Origin: Paraburkholderia graminis C4D1M
GTDB taxonomy: Bacteria; Pseudomonadota; Gammaproteobacteria; Burkholderiales; Burkholderiaceae
NCBI RefSeq assembly: GCF_000172415.1
Contig: NZ_ABLD01000024.1
Span: 1-64,000 of the forward strand
Direction: 5' to 3'
DNA length: 64,000 nt
In this document: one piece after another, positions 1 through 8,471 of the stretch
How positions within the stretch are numbered: position 1 is the first letter of the stretch
Layout: every line of letters begins with the position of its first letter
The notes under the pieces: generated by a model
Database searches by the model: none
What the model was told of the DNA's origin: nothing
Seen by the model: only the letters and a program-made list of their open reading frames with translations
Position numbers and translations under genes: made by a program

Positions 1-426
1 GAGGGCCATATAAGCGCGAACGGCGAAATACCCGACGTCACGCAACTGCGGATTCCGGTCAAGTATCTTGCCAATCTTCTGACTGCCGGAGACGAAGCGC
101 CGGTTATCCGCGCACTCGAACGAATGCTGGCAATGCGCACGTATCAGCGCGGCAAGCATGTCGACGGCTGCGAGAATCTGGCAGTGCTCGAGCAGGTCGG
201 CTTGAGCCGCGACGAAGTGGAAGACATGTACCGCGTCATGGCGCTCGCAAGTTATGAGGACCGCTTTATGGTGCCGGGCACGCATCGTGAATACGCGGAG
301 AACCTTTATGACCTGAAGGGCGGTTGCGGCTTCTCATTCGGCAACGGATGTTCGGATGGCGTTGGCGAGACAAGCCTGTTCGGCGGCGAGAAGAGACGCA
401 CCATTCCGATCAGGGAGCAGGTATGA
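1..426 (+). CDS. narH: Respiratory nitrate reductase beta subunit, C-terminal part (5' end outside window)
   Basis: The reading frame is open from the first base and ends at the TGA at 424-426, so only about 141 C-terminal residues are visible. They match the end of NarH, the iron-sulfur electron-transfer subunit of membrane-bound nitrate reductase: the segment reading IPVKYLANLLTAGDE, then the helix with LERMLAMRTYQR, then a tail with CGFSFGNGCSDG. The Fe-S cysteine clusters lie upstream, outside the window. The stop codon overlaps the next start (ATGA), and narJ and narI follow in the usual order, so the identification is firm although partial. NarH passes electrons from the NarI hemes to the NarG molybdenum site on the cytoplasmic face of the membrane. 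Confidence 0.93.
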   Translation, partial: EGHISANGEIPDVTQLRIPVKYLANLLTAGDEAPVIRALERMLAMRTYQRGKHVDGCENLAVLEQVGLSRDEVEDMYRVMALASYEDRFMVPGTHREYAENLYDLKGGCGFSFGNGCSDGVGETSLFGGEKRRTIPIREQV

Positions 427-1148
427 AACGGGCCGACATGAATAGTGACGCTCATCATGTGGCCGCTCGCGTGCTGGCGGCGTTACTGAACTATCCCGGC
501 GCTGAACTGCGCGCGGCCTTGCCGGATCTGCGCGTTGCGCTGCAGTCATCAGAGCGGGCGCTTTCCGACGAGAGCCGTGAAGACGTCGTCTCGCTGATCG
601 ACACTCTGCAAGACGCCGATGTGCTGGACGCCGAAGCGCTATATGTCGACACATTCGATCGCGGACGCCGAACATCGCTTCATCTATTCGAACATGTGCA
701 CGGAGATTCGCGCGAGCGCGGTCCCGCGCTGATCGATCTGCAACAAACGTACGCACAACAAGGCATGTTTCTCACCGCCGATGAATTGCCGGATTACCTG
801 CCGGTCGTTCTCGAATTCGCCGCGATGCAGCCGCAGCATACGGCGCGCGAGTTCCTGGCCGAGATGGCGCATCTGTTGCAATCGATTCATGCGGCGCTCG
901 TGTGTCAGCACAGTCCGTATGCCGCAGCGGTGGCGGCGACGCTGGACCTCGCGGGCGAGCCGGTGCAGCCGCCCGATGCCTCTGCGCGAGCGCCTGCCGA
1001 ACCTGCGATCGACGACGAATGGCGCGAGCCGGACGCATTTGGCGGATGCCCGGCAACGGTTTCGCATTACGCGCCCGATATTCGGACCATTCAGTTCGTT
1101 CGGCGCGACGCCACTTCTTTCGCTGCGCCCAAGGAAGGCTTGCTATGA
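423..1148 (+). CDS. narJ: Nitrate reductase molybdenum cofactor assembly chaperone NarJ
   Basis: A 241-residue protein of the TorD/NarJ chaperone family, close to the usual NarJ length. NarJ binds the NarG precursor in the cytoplasm, allows Mo-cofactor insertion, and is not part of the final enzyme. Family features include the N-terminal helix with LLNYPG, the segment YVDTFDRGRRTSLHLFEHVHGDSRERG and then a DELPDYLPVVLEF stretch. The start at 423 overlaps the narH stop by four bases and is preceded by AGGGAG; an in-frame ATG at 438 is an alternative. Its stop overlaps narI, again as ATGA, which indicates translational coupling. Confidence 0.93.
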   Translation: MKRADMNSDAHHVAARVLAALLNYPGAELRAALPDLRVALQSSERALSDESREDVVSLIDTLQDADVLDAEALYVDTFDRGRRTSLHLFEHVHGDSRERGPALIDLQQTYAQQGMFLTADELPDYLPVVLEFAAMQPQHTAREFLAEMAHLLQSIHAALVCQHSPYAAAVAATLDLAGEPVQPPDASARAPAEPAIDDEWREPDAFGGCPATVSHYAPDIRTIQFVRRDATSFAAPKEGLL

Positions 1149-1876
1149 CCGCTATCGACACGCTCCTCTTCGGCATCTATCCCTATGTCTGCTTTACGGT
1201 GTTTCTTGTCGGCAGCCTGCTGCGGTACGACCGCGAGCAGTACACGTGGAAAAGCGATTCGTCGCAGCTTCTGCGCTCAGGCACGCTACGCTGCGGCAGT
1301 AATCTGTTTCATGTCGGCGTGCTGTTTCTGCTATTCGGGCACTTCTTCGGCATGTTGACGCCGCACTTCGTGTACGAGCCGTTCATCAGCGCGGGCACGA
1401 AGCAGATCGTCGCGATGGTCTCCGGCGGAATTGCCGGCTTGCTCGCGCTGATCGGCGTGACGCTGTTGTTGCGCCGGCGTCTCGGCGATCCGCGTATTCG
1501 CGCGACGTCGAAGACCAGCGACATTGTTCTGCTTGTGTTGTTGTGGGTGCAACTGGTTTTGGGGCTCGGCACGATTCCGTTGTCCGCGCAACATCTTGAT
1601 GGCAGTACGATGCTCAGGCTCGCCGGCTGGGCGCAGCACATCGTGACGTTCAGGTCAGGCGCGGTGCAACTGCTCGACGGCGTGAGCTGGGTTTTCAAGG
1701 CGCATATGGTGCTCGGCATGACGGTGTTTCTGATCTTCCCGTTCACGCGGCTGGTGCATGTGTGGAGCGGTTTTGCTTCGCTCGCGTATGCGTTGCGGCC
1801 GTGGCAGTTAGTTCGCGATCGACGGATGAATCTGCCGGCGAGCCGGCAGGTGCCGCAGCAGCAACGCCGCGGCTAG
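1145..1876 (+). CDS. narI: Respiratory nitrate reductase gamma subunit (diheme cytochrome b)
   Basis: A 243-residue membrane protein with five predicted hydrophobic helices. It oxidises quinol at the periplasmic side and passes electrons through two b hemes to NarH. The four expected heme ligands fall at His56, His66, His187 and His205, exactly the numbering known for the E. coli protein. It starts four bases before the narJ stop. The tail after residue 225 is basic and Gln-rich (QVPQQQRRG). No further nar gene or peptidyl-prolyl isomerase follows on this strand, so narI is the last gene of the operon here. Confidence 0.95.
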   Translation: MTAIDTLLFGIYPYVCFTVFLVGSLLRYDREQYTWKSDSSQLLRSGTLRCGSNLFHVGVLFLLFGHFFGMLTPHFVYEPFISAGTKQIVAMVSGGIAGLLALIGVTLLLRRRLGDPRIRATSKTSDIVLLVLLWVQLVLGLGTIPLSAQHLDGSTMLRLAGWAQHIVTFRSGAVQLLDGVSWVFKAHMVLGMTVFLIFPFTRLVHVWSGFASLAYALRPWQLVRDRRMNLPASRQVPQQQRRG

Positions 1877-1926
1877 CAGCGGACGTCGCTTACGTTCGCG
1901 CGTGCTCGGTGCCCGATGGCGCGAGA

Positions 1927-2931
1927 TCAAAACCGCACACCGATGCCGCCCTCGATCAAATCCGTATCGCGGTTATAGCGGGTGACCACGCGATTCCACG
2001 TCACGCGGGCGAGCCAGCGCGAGCCGAACCGATAGCTCGCCGACACGGCGAAGAGCGCGGAAACGCGGCCGTCGCCCGTGCGGTCTTGCGGAAGGTTGTC
2101 GGTCTGCGTGATCGCAACATAAGGACCAACGCCCGCCGATAACGTGAGGCTGTCGCCGAAGAATGCGCGCGTTGCCCACAACTGCACGGCGATGCCGTCG
2201 CGCCGCGATTGAATGTGGCCGCCTTCGTGCAGATATGACGCGCTCACGTCGACATAGCGCCATAAGCCGCGCCGGTATTCAAGGCTTCCCGCACTCGCCG
2301 ATTCTGACTCGTTGCTGTTGAGGATCGTTTTGCCGAACATGACCGTTAGCTCGTTGTTGGTCACGTTCGAGCTTCGCGGCACCGGTCGCTCACGCGGGCC
2401 CGGCTCGCCGGACGCCTCGAGCTGATAACCGACGCCGAATAGCAGCGCGGTCGTGTTCGGACCGCCGAACGCATGTACATGATTCAGTTGGGCGAGGGCA
2501 ATCCAGCGTCGGTCGAAATAATAGGCGGCGCGCAGGCTAGCCAATACGCCCCAGCCGTGGGTGTTCGAATAATCGCCCCCGGCGCTTGCCGCGGTGGTGT
2601 CGAAGTACCGGTATGGCCCGGCGCCCGCCGACAATTCGAGGCGATCGTTCCATAGCGGCATACGTCCCCAGGCTTGCAGCGCCTGTCCGTCACGATGATG
2701 GTTGGGCAGGTGTCCCTCGTTGAGCCAGGAAAAGCTCCACGCCGCATAGCGCCCCAAACCTTCGCGATACGTCGCGCTCCACGAGTAGGTATTCGAGCCT
2801 GCACTAAAAAGGGGACCCGCCAGTAGCGAGAACTCCTGCGCCTGTGCGCAAGAAGAAAAGCCGGCGAGAGCGCCGAACAGAAGCGCCGACAGAGGCGCAA
2901 GAACATGTTTGGAGGATCGATTCGCGGACAC
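1927..2931 (-). CDS. Outer-membrane beta-barrel protein made of two homologous halves
   Basis: About 334 residues. The chosen GTG start at 2931 gives a signal peptide with Arg/Lys/His in the n-region, a hydrophobic core and an AQA cleavage site before QEFSLLAG. A longer form from a GTG at 3030 would add 33 residues that do not look like an export signal, and neither start has a strong ribosome-binding site. The mature protein alternates hydrophobic and polar residues and ends in Phe (GIGVRF), typical of an outer-membrane barrel. The two halves align with each other: both have YRxGLxRY, an NEGH or HEGGH segment, a central RDG and then LSAGxGPY. The type resembles small lipid-A-deacylase-like or OmpW-like barrels, but no catalytic His/Ser was identified. 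It converges on narI and its role is unknown. Confidence 0.7.
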   Translation of the reverse strand: MSANRSSKHVLAPLSALLFGALAGFSSCAQAQEFSLLAGPLFSAGSNTYSWSATYREGLGRYAAWSFSWLNEGHLPNHHRDGQALQAWGRMPLWNDRLELSAGAGPYRYFDTTAASAGGDYSNTHGWGVLASLRAAYYFDRRWIALAQLNHVHAFGGPNTTALLFGVGYQLEASGEPGPRERPVPRSSNVTNNELTVMFGKTILNSNESESASAGSLEYRRGLWRYVDVSASYLHEGGHIQSRRDGIAVQLWATRAFFGDSLTLSAGVGPYVAITQTDNLPQDRTGDGRVSALFAVSASYRFGSRWLARVTWNRVVTRYNRDTDLIEGGIGVRF

Positions 2932-3526
2932 TATCCGATAGTCACCAGAGTATGTACAACGAAGGTAGTGTGCAGATGGCCGCGGCGCAAGAGAAACAAG
3001 GGTCGGTGTGAGGGAATTAGCGCACGGCACTCAACACTATAGCGGCGCGATCGGCGCGTACGTGTGTTGACGCACTAAACGCAGTTGTCGTGTTCTTGAT
3101 GCGGTGTGCGGGTTTGCTAATAGGACAAATACCCATTAATGCATGCTGTCAGGTGCTTATATCTCTATTGGCGAGGGATGTTTTAATCTCGCTTGGTGAG
3201 AGCCTTGCTTGTTGCCCGGTTTGCGAACGCTGGGTTTTTTGTCCGTTGCCAACGACTCGCTCCCCGCTTGAATGCGCTCGAATAGCGTTAACCACGAGAA
3301 AGGAAATTTCGTCGGACGATTGAATGCGGAAAATTCCATCCGTCGTTGCGTAGGCGGCGTGCGTTGTTAGATCGGCTTTCGTCTGATGATGGTTAATTTT
3401 TCCTATGGCGTGCACCACTTCTGCGCTAGAAAGAAAGACTTACTGCAAGCCCATGTAAAAGAGAACAATTGTCCTAGGGTCGGATGCACTAACGCGCTGT
3501 CCATCTAATCTTCCGATCATCATCTG

Positions 3527-3576
3527 AAAGCAGGAATTTTTGCGTTACGCGAAGTTCTCGGAAAGATTCCTGCTTT
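3527..3576. repeat. 11-bp inverted repeat, possible stem-loop followed by T-run
   Basis: AAAGCAGGAAT at 3527-3537 is the exact reverse complement of ATTCCTGCTTT at 3566-3576. The spacer is 28 bases, and on the plus strand the right arm runs into TTTTTG. The structure could be an attenuator or the terminator of a short transcript reading towards the glycosidase gene, or a protein-binding site. No gene with a normal start lies upstream on the plus strand, which makes an RNA role possible but unproven. Confidence 0.45.
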
Positions 3577-3939
3577 TTGCCCCAAAAGCACCGATTTCCG
3601 TGTGACCTGTCCAGCATTACCGGGTACGATTTACCCCGGTCGCGACGGAGAAGCGAACAACTTTCCGAGCGAGTGACCGGTAACAGCTGTCTCGCAGGCG
3701 GCGTTTCCAGGTGGTCCATTAACGAATCGCGGCGTCGAGCGCATCGCGACGGGCGGAGCTTTTTCTACCGCCAACCGATTTATTCCACGTTGTCTCCGGC
3801 AATGTGATCGCACTTATGCAAAGTGCCGATGGCGCAGCATGCAATTGTGCATAGATAAGCACAACGAATTAATAACAATTGTTTTTTTGAATAATCGCAG
3901 GTTCTACCGAACTTCACAAACTCATCTTTTGATTTTTTA

Positions 3940-3955
3940 TCGAGAACTTTCTCGA
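3940..3955. promoter_or_regulatory. 16-bp palindrome directly upstream of the glycosidase start
   Basis: TCGAGAA at 3940-3946 and TTCTCGA at 3949-3955 are perfect reverse complements around a two-base centre. The site ends 17 bases before the ATG at 3973 and follows a T-rich stretch. The size and position fit an operator for a dimeric repressor or a small 5'-UTR hairpin; the protein that would bind is not known. Confidence 0.45.
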
Positions 3956-3972
3956 CAGTGGGAAAAACAAAC

Positions 3973-5304
3973 ATGGTGAAACGACGACAATTCCTCGGCG
4001 GCTTGACGGCCCTGGCCGGCAGCTATCTTCTCAGCGCGTGCGGCGGCGGTGGCTCCGGCGACGGCAGCACGGGTTCGACAGCAAAGGCCTCCGCGAGTCC
4101 AATGGCGAAAGTCTCGGCCGCGAACGCCTCGGCAAACGGTACGGTGATGCCGGGAGCCGCTTCGATCATTGACGGTTACGGCGACGTATGGACGCTCGTC
4201 AACGGCGTGATTTACCGCAACGGCTCGACGGTCGGCAATACGTATAGCGTGTCGCTCGTGCTCTGGTATGGCGGCAAGATATGGCATTGCGGCACCGGCG
4301 GTCAGTTCTATGTGAACGCGGATGACGTGCCCGAAAAATGGCTGCATTGCAGCGACCCGCGTATCGACGTGGCGCCCGTTCCGGGCAGCTTCTACGGTAT
4401 GAACGGACACGCTGACTACACGTATACGCCGGAACAGGTCGTGTCGATTCTGAAGGGAATGAATTGCACGAGCTATCGCGTTGGCGTGACCGACGATCCG
4501 AAAGATCTGAATGCGGTCGTCAAGCTTGCGCAAGCGTTTCAGTCGGCGGGACTTACGCTACTCGTGCTGATCGACCAGGGCGTGTATGAATCGGGCGGCC
4601 TGATGGGCAGTGAATCCGTTGCCTACAATCGCGGTTATTCGGTCGGCGCAACCGTCGCTAACGCGTTGAAGCCGTATGGCGTGACGATTTACGAGTGCGG
4701 CAACGAGTTGACGCGACAGGACGCGACCGTGGTGGACTTCACGTACGCGGGTTCGAAGGCGAGCGACTTCAACAATCAGAACTGGCCGATCATGCGCGGT
4801 GTCATGCGCGGCATGATCGACGGCGTGAAGTCGGCGCAGCCGTCCGCGAAGTGCGGGATCAATTTCTGCGTGGCGGACGTGGGCGCCTCGGATGCACTAT
4901 GGGAAGGCAGGCAGCCGGACGGCAGCGGTGGCCATCCGACGGTGCGTTGGGATGTCACGACGTGGCACAACTACGAAGTATACGGCGACCTGTTCAACGT
5001 CGGCACCGACGGTGCGGGACCGGGCTTCGACTTGGCCACGTATTGCAAGGCCCGCTACGGCGTGCCGCTGATTGTCACCGAGTGGAACACCGGGCCGGAG
5101 AAGTCGGAGAGCTATCGCGGGACTTACATCTCGGACAGACTCGCCGCGTTCTACAATGCCCGAAAGACCCACAACATCCAGTCGGTCATGTACTACGTTC
5201 TGGATAGCGGAAACAACACGTACGGCATAATGGTCGACGGTAAGGCAATCGACGCACCGTACAACGCGTTCACCAGCTTCACGTCCGGCCACGCGGACAC
5301 CTGA
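3973..5304 (+). CDS. Exported glycoside hydrolase-like lipoprotein (clan A TIM-barrel type, Tat signal)
   Basis: A 443-residue protein. The N-terminus has twin arginines (Arg4-Arg5 in KRRQFLGG) and a lipobox LLSAC with Cys23, followed by a Gly/Ser/Ala linker, so it is probably exported folded by Tat and lipid-anchored. From about residue 140 it resembles a (beta/alpha)8 glycosidase. The expected acid/base Glu245 sits in CGNELT at the end of strand 4, and the likely nucleophile Glu370 in VTEWN at the end of strand 7, the arrangement of clan A families such as GH5 and GH39. The first 140 residues form an Ig- or lectin-like module of unknown type. It stands alone on the plus strand just outside the polysaccharide operon and may trim or edit its product. 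The ATG was preferred over an upstream GTG at 3958 because of the Tat motif. Confidence 0.75.
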   Translation: MVKRRQFLGGLTALAGSYLLSACGGGGSGDGSTGSTAKASASPMAKVSAANASANGTVMPGAASIIDGYGDVWTLVNGVIYRNGSTVGNTYSVSLVLWYGGKIWHCGTGGQFYVNADDVPEKWLHCSDPRIDVAPVPGSFYGMNGHADYTYTPEQVVSILKGMNCTSYRVGVTDDPKDLNAVVKLAQAFQSAGLTLLVLIDQGVYESGGLMGSESVAYNRGYSVGATVANALKPYGVTIYECGNELTRQDATVVDFTYAGSKASDFNNQNWPIMRGVMRGMIDGVKSAQPSAKCGINFCVADVGASDALWEGRQPDGSGGHPTVRWDVTTWHNYEVYGDLFNVGTDGAGPGFDLATYCKARYGVPLIVTEWNTGPEKSESYRGTYISDRLAAFYNARKTHNIQSVMYYVLDSGNNTYGIMVDGKAIDAPYNAFTSFTSGHADT

Positions 5305-5330
5305 ACGACGTCTAAGATGCTGTTGCAATG

Positions 5331-5372
5331 AACCTGGTTCTCGCCTCCCTCGTGGGGCGAGGCCAGGTTTTA
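5331..5372. terminator. Bidirectional rho-independent terminator between convergent genes
   Basis: AACCTGG (5331-5337) pairs with CCAGGTT (5363-5369), and inside them CTCGCC (5340-5345) pairs with GGCGAG (5356-5361). The stem is followed by TTTTAT on the plus strand. It lies between the stop of the glycosidase gene and the stop of the ATP-grasp gene, so it can end both transcripts. Confidence 0.8.
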
Positions 5373-5374
5373 TA

Positions 5375-6337
5375 TCAGCGGCAGAAGCTCCGCGGCACCA
5401 GTTTCCCCCACTCGTAGTCGATCTTGTCTGGCGTAAAAGGCAGAACGCCCGCGCCCGGAGTGAAAGTTAGCTCACCGAAATAAACGCGGTTATCCGGCGC
5501 GTATAGATCGACGCGAACGTAGTCGAAGTCTTCGCATAGTCTCGTGGCCGCGTGCAGAATGGCCTCCAGATTCTCGGGGCGCGGCGCCGGTATCGGGCTG
5601 CGTTTGTAGTAGCCAATCGCTATGTCGAGATGATTCCAGTCGACGTCATAGACGTCGCCCCGCGTATTCCCGCCAAATCTGTCCGAAATCACCAGAATGT
5701 AGATGATCGGGCGTCCGCTTCTTCCGCCAAAGCAGTGCAGTTTGTAATCGGCAGGAATCTTGCCGCTCTCGTCGAGCAGCAGTTGCTCAAAGAAGATGCG
5801 TGGCTTGATCTGCCGATAGTGTCTTTCGCGCGCGATCTTGTAGAAATCGAGCGACAGCCAGTAGTTCGCGAGATCCCGCAGCTTCTCGAACGATGTTGCC
5901 GATTTATCCCTGACCACCTCGACGTAACTGCTGCCGTGGTTGGCCTTCATGACGAACGCATTAGGCAGCGCGTCGAATACTTCTTTCGTGAAGACGTCGG
6001 GCGTAGCCAGCAACGGTATGACGTGCTGTTCGCCGATTTTCCTCGCAACATACTCGCGAACCGTCAGCTTGTCGGTCAGCTCGACGAACCACGGGTCGGG
6101 CCGCAGGCTTTTCTGCAGGATCTTTTCGTTGAACGTAGTGGGGCGCAGCAGGTTCGGATAGCGGCCAATTTCCTTGTGATGCAGCAGGCTCAGAAATATC
6201 GGTGCCGGCAGCATCGACTTGGCTGCTTCTTTTAGCCTTCTGGCCGGAGATTCCTTGCGCGGCGCCAAGTGGTGGCTCGCGGTGTCCTCCGGCATATCGG
6301 CCTGGTTGGAGAACTGTACAGACTTCGTTGTTGTCAT
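5375..6337 (-). CDS. TupA-like ATP-grasp protein (polysaccharide-associated ligase)
   Basis: A 320-residue protein with the pattern of the TupA-type ATP-grasp family. The recognisable parts are the RPTTFNEKILQ segment, an FVMKANHGSS stretch for nucleotide binding, FFEQLL, and a C-terminal metal-binding part with VRVDLYAPDNRVYFGELTF. TupA-type proteins are found in loci for polysaccharides or polymers carrying amino-acid or peptide parts, and ATP-grasp enzymes usually join a carboxylate to an amine through an acyl phosphate. The ATG at 6337 has AGGGA seven bases upstream and is preferred to a TTG at 6373. It is transcribed leftward, after the regulator gene, and converges on the glycosidase. 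The substrate is unknown; a role in decorating the exopolysaccharide is inferred from context. Confidence 0.75.
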   Translation of the reverse strand: MTTTKSVQFSNQADMPEDTASHHLAPRKESPARRLKEAAKSMLPAPIFLSLLHHKEIGRYPNLLRPTTFNEKILQKSLRPDPWFVELTDKLTVREYVARKIGEQHVIPLLATPDVFTKEVFDALPNAFVMKANHGSSYVEVVRDKSATSFEKLRDLANYWLSLDFYKIARERHYRQIKPRIFFEQLLLDESGKIPADYKLHCFGGRSGRPIIYILVISDRFGGNTRGDVYDVDWNHLDIAIGYYKRSPIPAPRPENLEAILHAATRLCEDFDYVRVDLYAPDNRVYFGELTFTPGAGVLPFTPDKIDYEWGKLVPRSFCR

Positions 6338-6472
6338 TGTCCGGTCCCTTTTGAATAGCGGCTCGACGCTCAATCGGCGTGCGTAGCCTGCCAGGGCCAG
6401 CGGGGACGGCGCGCTATCGCTCTATATATGAGTGGCGCGGCTCCCGCTCACACTGGCATTAGCCGTCAATCG

Positions 6473-7471
6473 TCAATCGTCGATCGCCACGCATCGTTCC
6501 GCGACTTCCAGGCGCTGCTGCGCGCGGAATTGCGTGGGAGACATTCCATAGCGTTCCTTGAAAAGGCGGCCGAGACGATTGCCGTCGCCCATTCCACAAC
6601 GCCGCGCGATCTTGTCGACGGGCAGATCGGTATTGCGCAGCATTGCGCGGACGACTTCGAAGCGTGTGCGCAGCAAGTACTCGAGGGGCGTCATGCCGAA
6701 CTCGAACTTGAACCGGCGCTGATAGTTGCGCTTGCTCATTGCCGCGCACTCCGCGGCTTTCGCGACGGAAATAGGATTGCTGTAGTTCTCCTTGATCCAC
6801 CGCGCCGACTCGCGGATCTTCTCCGTTGTCGTCGTAATGCTCGCATCGTCCAGTTCGAATTTGTCCGACTCGACGTAGGTGGTTTGCAGCGTGTCGGCGA
6901 TCTTCCGCGCGACTTCGGTACTCAGGTCGCGTTCGATTTGCGCGAGCGCAAGATCGGTCGGCGTCGCGCTGTTGGGACGGGTCGTGGTCGGCGCATCGTC
7001 GAACAGGAAGATCGGCACGGTGGAATGCAACGGGTCCTTGCAAATGACCACCAGGTTCGCGCCTTGCTGAATGTCGAACGACGCAATAGAGCCTTGGCGC
7101 GCTATCCATGAGAGCAGGCGGTCATTCGACTCCAGTGCCCGCGCAGCGTCGCGGCACGCGACAAACAATGCATGGAAGTCACCGAGCCGATTGCGCTCGA
7201 TGCTTTGGGTCCAGATCGAAATGCCGGAGGAACTGGTCACGAGCCCGCCGCTTTCAGAAAGTACTGAAAGACGATAGGGTGAGTCGTCGGTCGCGCCTTC
7301 AGACAATTCGTTTGCGAGCCGGAACGCGTCGCCGATTGCTCCAGCAGTCGCCATCGAGCATTCCTGCGACACCAGTAGTCCAATGTGCTTTGCAGGTTTC
7401 CGTGTCGCCACTCTTGGGCCGCTGCGGTGCGTATCAAGATACGACGAAAGAAAGTCGGTGGAAGTTGTCAC
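6473..7471 (-). CDS. GlxA-family transcriptional regulator (DJ-1/PfpI-like domain plus AraC-type HTH)
   Basis: A 332-residue regulator. Residues about 28-195 resemble the DJ-1/PfpI-like sensor domain of GlxA/CdhR/ArgR-type proteins (HIGLLVSQECSMATAGAIGDAFRLAN). Residues about 225-320 form an AraC-type double helix-turn-helix with AMSKRNYQRRFKFEFGMTPLEYL and then PVDKIARRCGMGDGNRLGRLFKERYGMSP. The start is a GTG with GGAGA eight bases upstream. The gene is divergent from wzc, separated by about 1 kb that contains a 21-bp palindrome, so it is the natural candidate for local control of the exopolysaccharide operon. The ligand is unknown, and a catalytic Cys in the DJ-1 domain is not evident. Confidence 0.85.
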   Translation of the reverse strand: MTTSTDFLSSYLDTHRSGPRVATRKPAKHIGLLVSQECSMATAGAIGDAFRLANELSEGATDDSPYRLSVLSESGGLVTSSSGISIWTQSIERNRLGDFHALFVACRDAARALESNDRLLSWIARQGSIASFDIQQGANLVVICKDPLHSTVPIFLFDDAPTTTRPNSATPTDLALAQIERDLSTEVARKIADTLQTTYVESDKFELDDASITTTTEKIRESARWIKENYSNPISVAKAAECAAMSKRNYQRRFKFEFGMTPLEYLLRTRFEVVRAMLRNTDLPVDKIARRCGMGDGNRLGRLFKERYGMSPTQFRAQQRLEVAERCVAIDD

Positions 7472-8471
7472 GCTTAGTTCTCCAAACAGGGTGAATCACT
7501 GTCTACGTGACGAGATTAACGTACTCAAATCACCCTTGCGAACCTGGCCGGTAATCGATGGTGTTTTGGCGCAATAGTGATGATTGGGGAAATTGTTACC
7601 TTGCCTGGCTAAATAAAGCCATACAAAAGGCAGTGAAAAGCAGCAAGATTTGCTTCGCATAATTCAGAAGCCGCTAATAAGGGTCGCAGTGCTCTTTCGC
7701 CCGAGAAGCCCGTCCGACAAGGCCGCTCGGGGCGCAACGTGCATTGAATGCCGCGATCAACCCTCTGAAGTGTCACTAAATGTTAGTGACAGAAAATTGG
7801 CTGACGCGTATCACTCTGTTACATCCATTGCACATAGCTACAACACTTTCTGGATGGGGTGTTGCGCGGAAATCGCTTCGGCGGAATCGGCCATTAGCAC
7901 CCGAATTTATGCCGCTAATGATCCACTCATTCGCACGAGCGCTATGCTTCACTGCAACATCTGCAGAAATAGCGGTTGCCGCGGTAGGCGCTATGGAATG
8001 CCAGCAATGCGCAATATCTTCACCTTTTGGCGTGGATGGTTCCATTGAGGTGTAGTTATTGCCGTGTCCCGAAGTGCCGTGCACTGACGAAGTACGACGA
8101 GGCAACGCTCACGCAAGTCCGGGGCCGGACTGCGTATTGGCGACTCGACGATTCGCTCAGCGCTTCATTGAGCAAGCGAACCATTTGTAGAACCAAATAA
8201 AACGCGGTGCGCGGCGTAAAGCCGTTGTCCGGAGATTGGGGGATTCGAAGTCTGGAGACGGGGCGAGCCGTGCTGTTGGCGGTGCAGCCTTTGATCGTTC
8301 AAGCAGGTGGACAGCCACTTGGCTTGGCAAGACCATGACGTAGCTTCGACCACGCGTCGCGCTACGCCATACGCATTCCTGCCGGAGACGGCTCTGGACT
8401 GTGGACCGTTGGTGCAGCCAAGGCGGTGTCGACTCATTACTGTGCCCATCAAACATGGAAGGATCAAACCG
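7472..8471. other. Control region between the GlxA-type regulator and wzc
   Basis: About 1,000 bases with no convincing gene. It must carry the promoters of the leftward regulator and the rightward exopolysaccharide operon. It contains the perfect inverted repeat at 7771-7791 and a nested hairpin at about 7602-7632 (TGCCTGGCT against AGCCA and AGGCA). Base composition is richer in A and T between about 7,580 and 7,960. The open frame of wzc extends upstream to a GTG at 8307, but no export or transmembrane feature is gained by using it. Confidence 0.5.
7771..7791. promoter_or_regulatory. Perfect 9-3-9 inverted repeat, probable operator for the exopolysaccharide operon
   Basis: TGTCACTAA, a three-base spacer ATG, and TTAGTGACA form a perfect 21-bp dyad. 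It lies about 300 bases from the regulator start and about 680 bases upstream of the wzc start. The size suits a dimeric helix-turn-helix protein. It is not the TGTGA-N6-TCACA pattern of classical CRP sites. Which protein binds is not known. Confidence 0.55.

Larger units (their letters stand above)
2932..3972. other. Long intergenic region upstream of the glycosidase gene
   Basis: About 1,040 bases without a convincing gene. The short open frames here have no good ribosome-binding sites and no protein-like composition. Base composition is clearly richer in A and T than the neighbours, especially 3,840-3,960. The region holds an 11-bp inverted repeat at 3527-3576, a weaker one around 3619-3640 (ACCGGGTA facing TACCCCGGT), and a 16-bp palindrome at 3940-3955 just before the next start. 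It probably carries promoters for both flanking genes and perhaps an untranslated leader or small RNA. Confidence 0.5.

Noticed and set aside
3090..3323. A 77-codon open frame in the long gap upstream of the glycosidase
   Set aside because: No ribosome-binding site, poor codon use for a high-GC genome, and no domain-like composition. It was treated as intergenic.
7981..7987. GCGGTAG, close to the ops element of RfaH-controlled polysaccharide operons
   Set aside because: The first G of GGCGGTAG is missing, the rest of a JUMPstart sequence is not present, and it lies about 490 bases upstream of wzc. A chance match is likely.
7780..8055. Overlapping open frames on both strands between the GlxA-type regulator and wzc
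   Set aside because: None has a convincing ribosome-binding site or protein-like pattern, and the dyad at 7771 overlaps them. The region is more likely regulatory.
8307..8471. N-terminal extension of wzc to a GTG at 8307
   Set aside because: The extra 55 residues have no membrane or domain feature, while the GTG at 8472 has AAGGA at ideal spacing.
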